Shown here: in pieces, positions 52,761 to 60,853 of the stretch
Position numbering within the stretch: the stretch's first letter is position 1
How the letters are laid out: every line of letters begins with the position of its first letter
Origin: Winogradskyella vidalii
GTDB lineage: Bacteria > Bacteroidota > Bacteroidia > Flavobacteriales > Flavobacteriaceae
Direction: 5' to 3'
Length of the DNA: 64,000 nucleotides
Assembly: GCF_013403955.1 (NCBI RefSeq)
Contig: NZ_JABFDG010000001.1
Span: 124,001 to 188,000, forward strand
Program-made: the position numbers and the translations under genes
Notes under the pieces: generated by a model
What the model was told of the DNA's origin: nothing
Database searches by the model: none
Seen by the model: only the letters and a program-made list of their open reading frames with translations

Positions 52761-53735
52761 TTAAGCGTCAACAGTGGCGCGTTGTAAGCGGTCATTAATA
52801 GATTTTCCTAAACCACTATCAGGAAAACGTTCAGCGATGATAATATCTAGTTGGTGTTGGTCTAATTGAAGAAGTGAATCATATAGTTTAGATGCTGCTT
52901 CTGCTAAATCACCTGTTTTAGATAAAACGATTTGAGTTTTTAAATTATCATCTTCAATTTCAGTCTTAAAAACTAAAACACCAATCCGCTTACTAGGATA
53001 ACGTTCTATAGCTTCTAATATATTGTTAGATAAAATCGTTTTTGTACTTGGTGCGTAATGGCGCGCTAACATGCCTGGCGCATTTGGGATGTCTTTAGTC
53101 TCACCTTTAACGGTGTTTTTTATTTCAATTTTACCAACGACGGCTTCAATATCTTCTAGTGCTGTAGATCCTAATCTATAAATAATAGGGTCATCATTTT
53201 CAAATCCTATAATCGTAGATTCAATACCATTTGTACAAGGACCGCCGTCTAAGACCATTTTAATATCGTCCTTAAAATATGTTTCTACATGTGCTGCTGT
53301 GGTTGGACTAATACTACTAAAAGGGTTGGCAGATGGTGCCGCTAACGGAAAATCTAATTGCTTTAATAACTCTAAGGTAGTGGGATGATTTGGTACACGA
53401 ACCGCAACCGTATCTTTACCGCCTGTAATTAAATCGGGAATTGTATTTTGTTTTTTTAAAACTAGGGTAATTGGTCCTGGCCAAAAAGCTTCAGCTAGTA
53501 ATTGTGCCTTTTGAGGAATGTGAGCTACAATATTTGGTAACTGCTCTATGGAAGAAATATGAACAATAAGCGGATTAAAAAATGGACGCTTTTTGGTTTC
53601 AAAAATAGATGTGATGGCTTTTTCGCTATAAATATTACCCGCCAAACCATAAACGGTTTCTGTAGGTATTGCTACAATGTGCTCGTCATTTAAAAGTTGA
53701 ACGGCTTTAGCGATGTCTTTTGAAATAATGCTCAT
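52761..53735 (-). CDS. L-threonylcarbamoyladenylate synthase (Sua5/YwlC type)
   Basis: 324 residues. Makes threonylcarbamoyl-AMP for the t6A modification of tRNA. YrdC domain (about 5-190) with IPTETVYGLAGN, KKRPFFNPL and SANPFSSISPTT; then the Sua5 C-terminal domain (about 215-320), so it is the long Sua5 form. A promoter box TAATTTTG lies at 53754-53761. Confidence 0.92.
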   Translation of the reverse strand: MSIISKDIAKAVQLLNDEHIVAIPTETVYGLAGNIYSEKAITSIFETKKRPFFNPLIVHISSIEQLPNIVAHIPQKAQLLAEAFWPGPITLVLKKQNTIPDLITGGKDTVAVRVPNHPTTLELLKQLDFPLAAPSANPFSSISPTTAAHVETYFKDDIKMVLDGGPCTNGIESTIIGFENDDPIIYRLGSTALEDIEAVVGKIEIKNTVKGETKDIPNAPGMLARHYAPSTKTILSNNILEAIERYPSKRIGVLVFKTEIEDDNLKTQIVLSKTGDLAEAASKLYDSLLQLDQHQLDIIIAERFPDSGLGKSINDRLQRATVDA

Positions 53736-53753
53736 AATCTATATAATACGCTG

Positions 53754-53761
53754 CAAAATTA
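53754..53761 (-). promoter_or_regulatory. Promoter -7 box (TAATTTTG) of the Sua5 gene
   Basis: Minus strand TAATTTTG, 18 bp before ATG 53735. It overlaps the region just after the small ORF at 53780-53929. Confidence 0.4.
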
Positions 53762-53779
53762 CTTCAAAATCTAATACCA

Positions 53780-53929
53780 CTAGGATTTAAGTCGCTTATT
53801 TTTCTTCTCTTGCTTTTGTTGGTAAAGTGCGTAGCCCAATACAGCCATCTCTAGTCCTAATATAGCTATTTTGGCTTTTTTGCTTTTTGTGAATGCGCTT
53901 GTTAGTCCTAGGACTTTAGTGATAATCAT
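53780..53929 (-). CDS. Small protein, 49 residues, one hydrophobic segment
   Basis: ATG 53929 to TAG at 53780-53782. Reads MIITKVLGLTSAFTKSKKA, then the hydrophobic stretch KIAILGLEMAVLGYALY and a very basic end QQKQEKKNKRLKS. Probably one membrane helix with a positive tail inside. It lies 44 bp before the Sua5 gene in the same direction. No domain recognised; small basic membrane proteins like this are common in the family. Confidence 0.6.
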   Translation of the reverse strand: MIITKVLGLTSAFTKSKKAKIAILGLEMAVLGYALYQQKQEKKNKRLKS

Positions 53930-54073
53930 AATTTTATTTTTTAAGTTAATTTAGAATTAACCTAAAATTAGTACTTAAGGTCTAGTTCGCTTAACGTAAA
54001 TCCCAATAGAATTAACTGAATTACTTATATTGATTATTTTATGTAGAAAGAATAATAATGAGGCTTCATTTAG

Positions 54074-54081
54074 TAGTTTTG
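54074..54081 (+). promoter_or_regulatory. Promoter -7 box (TAGTTTTG) of the ABC-F gene
   Basis: Exact TAnnTTTG, 20 bp upstream of the ATG at 54102. Confidence 0.5.
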
Positions 54082-54101
54082 CAACTTCAAAATTTTAGCA
54101 T

Positions 54102-55733
54102 ATGATTTCAGTCGATAATTTAGCGGTAGAATTTAGTGGTCACACCCTTTTTAGTGAGGTGTCATTTACGATTAATGAAAATGATAAGATTGCCTTAATG
54201 GGTAAGAATGGCGCGGGAAAGTCGACCATGATGAAAATTATCGCTGGCGTACAAAGTGCCACACGCGGAAACGTAAGATGTCCTAAGGATGCGGTGATTG
54301 CTTATTTGCCACAGCATTTGTTAACGGAAGATGACACGACTGTTTTTGATGAGGCGTCTAAAGCATTTAAGCATGTGTATGAAATGCGTGATGAAATGGA
54401 GGCGCTCAACAAGCAATTGGAAACACGAACCGATTATGAGTCTGACGCGTACATGAAAATCATTGAGCGTGTGTCGGATTTAGGTGAGAAATATTACGCA
54501 TTAGAAGATGTGAATTATGACGCTGAAGTGGAAAAAGCCTTAAAAGGTTTAGGCTTTAAACAGGAGGATTTTATAAGACAAACTAATGAGTTTTCTGGAG
54601 GTTACCGAATGCGAATTGAATTGGCTAAAATTTTATTACAAAAGCCCGATTTAATTTTGTTAGATGAGCCTACTAACCATATTGACATAGAATCGGTGAT
54701 TTGGTTGGAAGACTTTTTAGTAAATAAAGCCAAAGCGGTTGTGGTAATTTCTCACGATAGGGCCTTTGTAGATAATATTACCAATAGAACCATTGAAGTG
54801 ACTATGGGGCGTATTTACGATTATAAAGCCAACTATACGCATTACCTTCAGTTACGAGAAGATAGACGTACCCACCAAATTAAAGCCTACCAAGAACAAC
54901 AGAAATTTATTGCTGATAATAGGGCCTTTATTGAGCGTTTTAAAGGTACCTATTCTAAAACCAATCAAGTGTCTTCTCGTGAGCGTATGCTTGAAAAGTT
55001 AGACATTATTGAAGTTGATGACATTGATACATCAGCTTTAAAGTTGCGTTTTCCTGCAACCCAACGTTCAGGGGATTACCCGGTGACGGTTAAGGAGGTC
55101 TCTAAATCTTATGATGATCATGTGGTGTTTAAAAACGCTAATATGTCTATTGCTAGAGGAGAAAAGGTTTGTTTTGTGGGTCGAAATGGAGAAGGGAAGT
55201 CGACTATGATTAAAGCCATTTTAGGTAAAATTGATGTAGAAGGGACTTGTGGTTTGGGTCATAATGTAAAGGTGGGTTATTTTGCACAGAACCAAGCGGC
55301 TTTGTTAGATGAAGATTTAACCATTTTTCAAACCGTTGATGAAGTAGCGCAAGGCGATGTACGAACTCAGATAAAAAGCATTTTGGGTGGTTTTATGTTT
55401 AGGGGCGACGATATTGAGAAAAAAGTAAGTGTACTTTCTGGTGGTGAAAAAACGAGATTAGCTATGGTGAAGTTATTATTAGAACCTGTGAATTTATTAA
55501 TTCTCGATGAGCCTACCAATCACTTAGATTTAAAGTCTAAAGATGTTTTAAAGGAAGCACTTCAGAATTTTGATGGGACCTTAATATTGGTGTCTCACGA
55601 TCGTGATTTCTTACAGGGCTTGTCTAAAAAAGTGTTTGAATTTAAAGAAAAACGCGTGATTGAGCATTTTGAAACCATTGATGATTTCTTAGCTAGAAAC
55701 CGTGTGGAAAGTCTAAAAGGGTTAGACTTATAA
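54102..55733 (+). CDS. ABC-F family ATPase (ribosome-associated)
   Basis: 543 residues, two ABC cassettes in one chain and no membrane part. Walker A motifs GKNGAGKST (about 35) and GRNGEGKST; signatures FSGGYRMRI and LSGGEKTRL; Walker B LLDEPTNHID and LDEPTNHLDL. The linker between them (residues about 240-310, rich in charged residues, QIKAYQEQQKFIADNRAFIERF) is the P-site tRNA interaction motif. Likely translation factor of the EttA/YbiT group; antibiotic protection is possible but not indicated. Confidence 0.92.
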   Translation: MISVDNLAVEFSGHTLFSEVSFTINENDKIALMGKNGAGKSTMMKIIAGVQSATRGNVRCPKDAVIAYLPQHLLTEDDTTVFDEASKAFKHVYEMRDEMEALNKQLETRTDYESDAYMKIIERVSDLGEKYYALEDVNYDAEVEKALKGLGFKQEDFIRQTNEFSGGYRMRIELAKILLQKPDLILLDEPTNHIDIESVIWLEDFLVNKAKAVVVISHDRAFVDNITNRTIEVTMGRIYDYKANYTHYLQLREDRRTHQIKAYQEQQKFIADNRAFIERFKGTYSKTNQVSSRERMLEKLDIIEVDDIDTSALKLRFPATQRSGDYPVTVKEVSKSYDDHVVFKNANMSIARGEKVCFVGRNGEGKSTMIKAILGKIDVEGTCGLGHNVKVGYFAQNQAALLDEDLTIFQTVDEVAQGDVRTQIKSILGGFMFRGDDIEKKVSVLSGGEKTRLAMVKLLLEPVNLLILDEPTNHLDLKSKDVLKEALQNFDGTLILVSHDRDFLQGLSKKVFEFKEKRVIEHFETIDDFLARNRVESLKGLDL

Positions 55734-55780
55734 TTGAATTCTAATCTTACACTAAGGCTGGGACACTAGCAAATACGCCC

Positions 55781-55878
55781 GCGTTAGTGATTGAGGCATT
55801 TGTTGAAGCTCTTTTTGTGTTGTTGCGCCTATGCAACACAAAAAAGCGACTGCCGAAAGCACGACCCTTGGGTAACGC
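55781..55878 (+). ncRNA. Candidate structured RNA element before the YgiQ gene
   Basis: Outer stem GCGTTA (55781-55786) with TAACGC (55873-55878); an inner hairpin TTTTTGTGTTG (55812-55822) / CAACACAAAAA (55834-55844); a small stem ACCC/GGGT at 55864-55873 that competes with the outer one. It is far more GC-rich than its surroundings and has no ORF. Phrases such as GCGTTAGTGATTGA and GGGTAACGCCC look familiar from intergenic elements of other flavobacteria; it might be the Flavo-1 RNA motif, but I cannot verify this. Confidence 0.5.
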
Positions 55879-55929
55879 CCAAATTATAGACCTTAACTTT
55901 TTGTACTGCCTAAGCGGCAATATTTTAAC

Positions 55930-55937
55930 TACTTTTG
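55930..55937 (+). promoter_or_regulatory. Promoter -7 box (TACTTTTG), leaderless arrangement at the YgiQ gene
   Basis: TACTTTTG, four bases, then GTG 55942; same geometry as at tatD and the polyprenyl synthase gene. A start near the GTG would put the structured element upstream outside this transcript. Confidence 0.5.
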
Positions 55938-55941
55938 CAAC

Positions 55942-57921
55942 GTGAAGAACGAATTACAACTTTCGGATTGGTTACCTACCACAAACAAAGAGGTGAAAAT
56001 ACGCGGATGGGAAGCACTCGATGTGATTCTGTTTAGCGGTGATGCCTATGTGGATCATCCAACTTTTGGCCCTGCTGTAATTGGGCGTATGTTAGAGAGT
56101 TTTGGACTGCGTGTGGCGATTGTGCCGCAACCGAATGTGAATGATAATCTTCAGGATTTTGTAAAACTGGGGAAACCAAGATTGTTTTTTGGGGTGACTG
56201 GAGGTTGTATGGATCCTATGATTAGTAACTATAATGCTAATAAGAAGAAGCGGGATAAGGATGCGTATACACCTAATGGTGATATTGGATTTAGACCCGA
56301 TTACGCTTCTACAGTTTACAGTAACATCTTAAAAGAAAAGTGGCCCGATACCCCTGTATTGATTGGTGGCATAGAAGGCTCATTACGTCGTGTAACGCAT
56401 TACGATTATTGGAGCGATCAACTGATGCCGTCTATTTTAGAAACCTCTAAAGCTGATATGTTGGTATACGGGATGGGGGAGCAGCCGTTGCGTGAGGTGA
56501 TTCGTCTGTTAGAAAAAGGCGTACCGTTTAGTAGTATTAATACGGTAAACCAAACCGCTGTCCTTTTAAGTGAAGGGGATAAGATACCGAAGAATAGTAA
56601 TTGGGAAGATATTGAGATTGCATCGCATGAGGTGTGTTTAAAAGACAAGAAGAAATACGCCTCTAATTTTAAGGTGATAGAACAAGAATCTAATAAGTTG
56701 GCCGCCCGACGAATTTTTCAGAAAATAGGTAATAAGACCTTGATGATTAATCCGCCGTACCCAACGATGACGGAAGCTGAGATTGATGCCTCTTTTGATT
56801 TGCCTTACACTCGATTACCACACCCAAAATACAATAAGCGTGGCCCGATTCCGGCGTTTGAAATGATTAAGTTTTCTATCAATATTCACCGTGGGTGTTT
56901 TGGTGGTTGTAGCTTTTGTACCATTTCTGCACACCAAGGAAAATTTATTGCCTCTCGTAGTCAAGAGTCTATTTTAAAAGAAGTAGATACGGTGGCGAAT
57001 ATGCCGGATTTTAAAGGCTATTTGTCTGATATTGGTGGGCCAAGTGCCAACATGTATCAAATGAAAGGGAAAGTACAATCTATTTGCGATAAGTGTGTGG
57101 CGCCGAGTTGTATTTCGCCCGTAATTTGTAGTAATTTAGATACCTCTCATAAGCCGTTAACGGAATTGTACCAGGCGGTAGATAAGCATCCTAAGGTAAA
57201 GAAATCATTTATTGGTTCGGGAATCCGTCACGATATGTTGGTGCCAGAATTTAATAAAAATGCCGATCCTAAAGAGTTAGATGATTATACGGAAGAGGTG
57301 ATGACGAAGCATGTTTCTGGCCGATTGAAAGTCGCACCAGAACATACTAGTGATCCTGTATTGAAATTGATGCGTAAGCCGTCGTTTAAATACTTCCATA
57401 AATTTAAAGAACGTTTTGATAAGATTAATATTAAGAAAGGGTTGAAGTTGCAGTTGATTCCTTATTTTATATCGAATCACCCGGCCTGTGAAGTAGAAGA
57501 TATGGCTAATTTGGCTGCCGAAACCAAAGATATGGGCTTTCAGTTAGAGCAAGTACAAGGGTTTACCCCTACGCCAATGACGGTGGCTACCGTTATTTAT
57601 TATTCTGGTTACCATCCCTACACTTTAAAGAAAGTCAATACACCTATTACTAAAAAGGAAAAGGACGAACAACACCGTTTTTTCTTTTGGTATAAGGATG
57701 AAAATAAAGCGTGGATTAAAAAGACCTTAAACAAATTAGGTCGTCAAGATTTATTGAGTGTTTTATTGCCGGAGAAAACGGAAAAGTGGCAGAAGAATAA
57801 ACCTAAAGGCGATGCAAAAAACACGTTTAATGATGCTGTACCTTTTAACCAGAGAAAGCCTGAGGATAAGGTAAGATTTAAAGGGAAGAAGCGTCGGAAT
57901 AAAAAGAAACATCGTCGGTAA
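55942..57921 (+). CDS. YgiQ-family radical SAM protein
   Basis: 659 residues, starts with GTG 55942. N-terminal YgiQ domain (DVILFSGDAYVDHPTFGPAV), radical SAM core at about 310-600 with the cluster motif CFGGCSFCTISAHQGK (CxxxCxxC), additional cysteines KCVAPSCISPVIC that may hold a second cluster, and a basic C-terminal tail (KGKKRRNKKKHRR). Substrate unknown; the family is conserved in Bacteria and may modify a protein or RNA. Confidence 0.92.
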   Translation: MKNELQLSDWLPTTNKEVKIRGWEALDVILFSGDAYVDHPTFGPAVIGRMLESFGLRVAIVPQPNVNDNLQDFVKLGKPRLFFGVTGGCMDPMISNYNANKKKRDKDAYTPNGDIGFRPDYASTVYSNILKEKWPDTPVLIGGIEGSLRRVTHYDYWSDQLMPSILETSKADMLVYGMGEQPLREVIRLLEKGVPFSSINTVNQTAVLLSEGDKIPKNSNWEDIEIASHEVCLKDKKKYASNFKVIEQESNKLAARRIFQKIGNKTLMINPPYPTMTEAEIDASFDLPYTRLPHPKYNKRGPIPAFEMIKFSINIHRGCFGGCSFCTISAHQGKFIASRSQESILKEVDTVANMPDFKGYLSDIGGPSANMYQMKGKVQSICDKCVAPSCISPVICSNLDTSHKPLTELYQAVDKHPKVKKSFIGSGIRHDMLVPEFNKNADPKELDDYTEEVMTKHVSGRLKVAPEHTSDPVLKLMRKPSFKYFHKFKERFDKINIKKGLKLQLIPYFISNHPACEVEDMANLAAETKDMGFQLEQVQGFTPTPMTVATVIYYSGYHPYTLKKVNTPITKKEKDEQHRFFFWYKDENKAWIKKTLNKLGRQDLLSVLLPEKTEKWQKNKPKGDAKNTFNDAVPFNQRKPEDKVRFKGKKRRNKKKHRR

Positions 57922-57929
57922 ATTGTTGT

Positions 57930-57951
57930 GATAGTATCATGTGATGCTATC
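57930..57951. repeat. Inverted repeat after the YgiQ gene
   Basis: GATAGTATCA / TGATGCTATC pair over 10 bases with one mismatch and a 2-base centre. No T-run, so termination is doubtful. The remaining 190 bp to the next gene show nothing recognisable. Confidence 0.35.
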
Positions 57952-58143
57952 TAACACTTTGATTTAAGTCGCTTTACTTTATATTAAGTTTGCATTTATA
58001 GAAACGTTTTCAACTCTAGTGTTAATATAATTTTATAGTAGTCAGAAACTCAATTGTCTACTGGTTTTTGGGTGTTTCCAGATGTTAATTATTTCATGCT
58101 TTGGTTGATTTTGTAGTATTTTTAGACCTTTAAAATAATTTTA

Positions 58144-59073
58144 ATGATGATAAAAAACTACACAATTGCCTTCATGTTGTTACTTACAGGAGGACTTTTT
58201 AGCCAAGAAACTATTTCTTTTGAAACGAGTGAATCCTACACTTTAGGAACACTGAATGCCCAAAATGGTTGGGAAGTCACAGAAGATAGCGATGGGGTTT
58301 TTCTAGAAAACCAAGTGGTGTCTGATGAGGCAGCTTCTGATGGAACATATTCGTTTAAAAATGCTTACGAATCTGGTTTTGATTTTCAATGGCTGCCAAT
58401 TTTTGGAGCTGTAAAAAACTTTGAGTCTCCAGTGTCTTATGAAGATTTTACGTTTTCATACGATGTTTTGGTTACAGAAACCAATGGCGCAGATTTTGAA
58501 ATGACACTTTTTGGTATTGATGCCAATGATGATTTTGTTCCTGTAGCAGGGATTGCTATGGAATATCAAGGCTTAATTTATACGATTGATAATATAGATT
58601 ACGGTGCATTCTATATTGATGATGCCACTTGGACACCAAACACTTGGTTGAATGTTAAGATTGAAGTTACTGCGTCCGAATTAAAATATTACTTAAATGA
58701 TGTATTAGCACATACGCGTAGCAATTTTACATCAGTAGATATTGTTGGTTTTAATATGTTGCATAACAATTATGGCGGTGATGCTTATTACGATAACTTT
58801 AGCTTTGAAAGTGGTACATTAAGTATTGCTGATGTTGCAGAGGTATCAGATTTTAGAATTTATCCAAATCCTGTAGCCGATGAGTTAAAAATTGAAGGTG
58901 TTGACTTGGAGCAGATAGCACAATTGGCAGTTTACAATGTTAATGGTCAAAAAATAGTAGAAAGTGATGCTGTTGAAACACTAGATGTTAGTCATTTAGT
59001 TACAGGAGTTTACTTTTTAAAAATAAGTACTCAAGATAATAGAATACATACCAATAAGCTATTGAAGAAATAA
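58144..59073 (+). CDS. Secreted protein with type IX sorting domain, concanavalin/LamG-like body
   Basis: 309 residues. Signal peptide (ends in GGLFSQ), beta-sandwich body of about 200 residues that looks like a laminin-G/concanavalin fold (SFETSESYTLGTLNAQNGW, AFYIDDATWTPNTWLNVKIE), and a C-terminal type A sorting domain: DFRIYPNPVADELKIEG, LAVYNVNGQKI, LVTGVYFLKI. Exported to the surface through type IX secretion. No catalytic residues recognised; a binding role is likely. Confidence 0.85.
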   Translation: MMIKNYTIAFMLLLTGGLFSQETISFETSESYTLGTLNAQNGWEVTEDSDGVFLENQVVSDEAASDGTYSFKNAYESGFDFQWLPIFGAVKNFESPVSYEDFTFSYDVLVTETNGADFEMTLFGIDANDDFVPVAGIAMEYQGLIYTIDNIDYGAFYIDDATWTPNTWLNVKIEVTASELKYYLNDVLAHTRSNFTSVDIVGFNMLHNNYGGDAYYDNFSFESGTLSIADVAEVSDFRIYPNPVADELKIEGVDLEQIAQLAVYNVNGQKIVESDAVETLDVSHLVTGVYFLKISTQDNRIHTNKLLKK

Positions 59074-59101
59074 GGCTTTATTGTTAACTTAAATTGTAAA
59101 G

Positions 59102-59139
59102 AACTGCTTTGGATTGTAAAGATTTAGAGCGGTTTTTTT
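59102..59139 (+). terminator. Terminator-like hairpin after the type IX-secreted protein gene
   Basis: AACTGCTTT (59102-59110) and AGAGCGGTT (59126-59134) pair with two G-T, then seven T. Confidence 0.6.
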
Positions 59140-59193
59140 GTTTTGCGTTGAGGTTGCTCTCCATAAGTTTATCTTATTTAGATGATTCTGTTA

Positions 59194-59215
59194 TTGTTGG
59201 TGAAAACACCAACAA
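59194..59215. repeat. Perfect small hairpin TTGTTGGTG-AAAA-CACCAACAA
   Basis: Nine pairs and a loop of four A in the gap between converging genes, no T-run. Confidence 0.5.
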
Positions 59216-59359
59216 TGGCGTGAGTTTGAGGAAAAGTATGATTTGAAGGTAGAAGGTTTTATAAGAAAAAAAGAGACGTTAACTTTTAGTTTTTCTGTTT
59301 TAATTATTGATAAATTGAATTTGTTTGGCTTGGTGTTACGAGAAATTTAGTCGAAGTTC

Positions 59360-59414
59360 ACACGCTTATGACACGCTTATGACACGCTTATGACACGCTT
59401 ATGACACGCTTATG
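59360..59414. repeat. Tandem repeat, five exact copies of ACACGCTTATG (11 bp)
   Basis: Copies begin at 59360, 59371, 59382, 59393 and 59404; the next unit starts ATACGGGTGAG and is degenerate. The array sits between converging genes (type IX-secreted protein and TPR partner). Eleven bases is near one helical turn. The rest of this 394-bp gap holds two hairpins and no ORF. Confidence 0.9.
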
Positions 59415-59467
59415 ATACGGGTGAGCCCTTGATTTGATTTGCTGTTGAGTTGTTGAGTAAAGTGGTT

Positions 59468-60193
59468 CTAATTCTTTTTGGTGATGACTTCTAAAAGCTC
59501 TTTTCGATTTGCAACTTTGAATGTGGATTTTTTATTACCTAGTTTTTTTAAATAGGTTTTAGCGAGTGCATAATCTTCTTTTCTAATATAAATTAAGGCA
59601 GTGTACCAGATCGATTCGTCATTATAGTCAAAATCAATTTTATTTAAGATTTGAAATTGTTTTAAAGCCAACTCATATTTTGACTGGTTGAGTAAAGACG
59701 CTGCGTAATAATAACGGATATTAGGATTGTTATTTGTTTCTAATAGTGTTTCAAATTCATTTTCAGCCAATTCATAGTTTCCGTTTTCATATGCTATAAA
59801 AGCAGTATTATCCTTATCAGAATTATTTGATCGGGTTACGGGTTGATACGTATTTGGTGAAATTTCAAAATGGTCTTCAAATAAATCGTTACCAGATGTT
59901 GTGTTGAAGATGTTATAGCTTAGTCCAATAACTAATACACTTGCAATAGCCAAAGCGGCATATTTAACTGTTTTAAAATTCGATTTTTCTTTAGGAAGGG
60001 TGTTTTCTAATTGCTGAAAGTGTGATTTTAGATGTTTGGCTTCAGCGATTTTAAAAGCCACAGCCATATCTTTATGAGACTCAAATTCAGCTTTAAATTC
60101 TGAATCTGTTTCTAACAAATGCTCAACTTCAGCTCTTTGGTTCGTAGAGAGCCGATTTGCAATATAGTCTTGTATGAGTGTTTCGTTATTCAT
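59468..60193 (-). CDS. Membrane TPR protein, probable anti-sigma partner (second copy)
   Basis: 241 residues. N-terminal cytoplasmic part (1-75), one transmembrane helix at about 77-96 (AALAIASVLVIGLSYNIF), periplasmic region with TPR-like repeats (FIAYENGNYELAENEFETLL, ALKQFQILNKI, YALAKTYLKKLG). Same architecture as the 248-residue protein at 33767-34513, though sequence similarity is modest by eye. Its ATG overlaps the stop of the sigma factor gene by one base. Confidence 0.8.
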   Translation of the reverse strand: MNNETLIQDYIANRLSTNQRAEVEHLLETDSEFKAEFESHKDMAVAFKIAEAKHLKSHFQQLENTLPKEKSNFKTVKYAALAIASVLVIGLSYNIFNTTSGNDLFEDHFEISPNTYQPVTRSNNSDKDNTAFIAYENGNYELAENEFETLLETNNNPNIRYYYAASLLNQSKYELALKQFQILNKIDFDYNDESIWYTALIYIRKEDYALAKTYLKKLGNKKSTFKVANRKELLEVITKKN

Positions 60194-60738
60194 TAGTGTA
60201 CTTTAAACAACGTTTTTAGATGCTTTAAGCATCGTGATTTATGACTTCTCACCGTATTTGCATCTTTATAGTGGGTAGCGTCCACAATTTCTTCAATCGT
60301 TAAATTTCTGTAATAAAATAGTTGAAGTACTGTTTTACAGGTTTCAGATAGTTCGCTAAGTCGTTTCGCTAAAGCGTGTTGGTTTGCTGTAGGTAATTCT
60401 TCTTCTATCTTAATTTCTGTATAGTTGTCGTTTTCAGCGTCTACTCTGATAACACGTTGCTGTGCTTTTAATGTTTTAAATATTTTATTTTTTCCTATGC
60501 CAAAGAGGTACGTTTTAATGGTACTGTTCTGCAGCTCTAATTGCGACGTTACAAAATTTTGGTGCATAGCAATAATGGCGTCTTGGTATATGTCTAAGAC
60601 ATCAGAAGTCGCTATGTCGTAGCGCTTGGCATAATTTAAAAACGCTTGCTTATAACTCAGATACACGCTTTCTAGAGCTTTTTTATCATCGGCTCTAAGT
60701 TGTCGTTGTAAATCGTTGTCGCTAAGCGTGTTTTTCAT
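60193..60738 (-). CDS. ECF-like RNA polymerase sigma-70 family factor (second copy)
   Basis: 181 residues. Region 2 (SDVLDIYQDAIIAMHQNF) and region 4 (LSETCKTVLQLFYYRNLTIE then EIVDATHYKDANTVRSHKSR) are recognisable. Coupled to the membrane TPR protein. Divergent from the DUF4412 protein gene (115 bp between starts), which may be a target. Confidence 0.88.
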   Translation of the reverse strand: MKNTLSDNDLQRQLRADDKKALESVYLSYKQAFLNYAKRYDIATSDVLDIYQDAIIAMHQNFVTSQLELQNSTIKTYLFGIGKNKIFKTLKAQQRVIRVDAENDNYTEIKIEEELPTANQHALAKRLSELSETCKTVLQLFYYRNLTIEEIVDATHYKDANTVRSHKSRCLKHLKTLFKVH

Positions 60739-60853
60739 TTAGTTATCTCGAAGACTAAAACATTAACAATAAAACAAATATAATTTTTTTTAAATGGTTT
60801 GTTAATGTTTCTAAAGTTAGAGGAACTAAAAGTGTAATCAATTCATAAAAACA

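Noticed and set aside
59360..59414. Possible CRISPR array
   Set aside because: Units are contiguous without spacers and only 11 bp long; no cas genes in the window.
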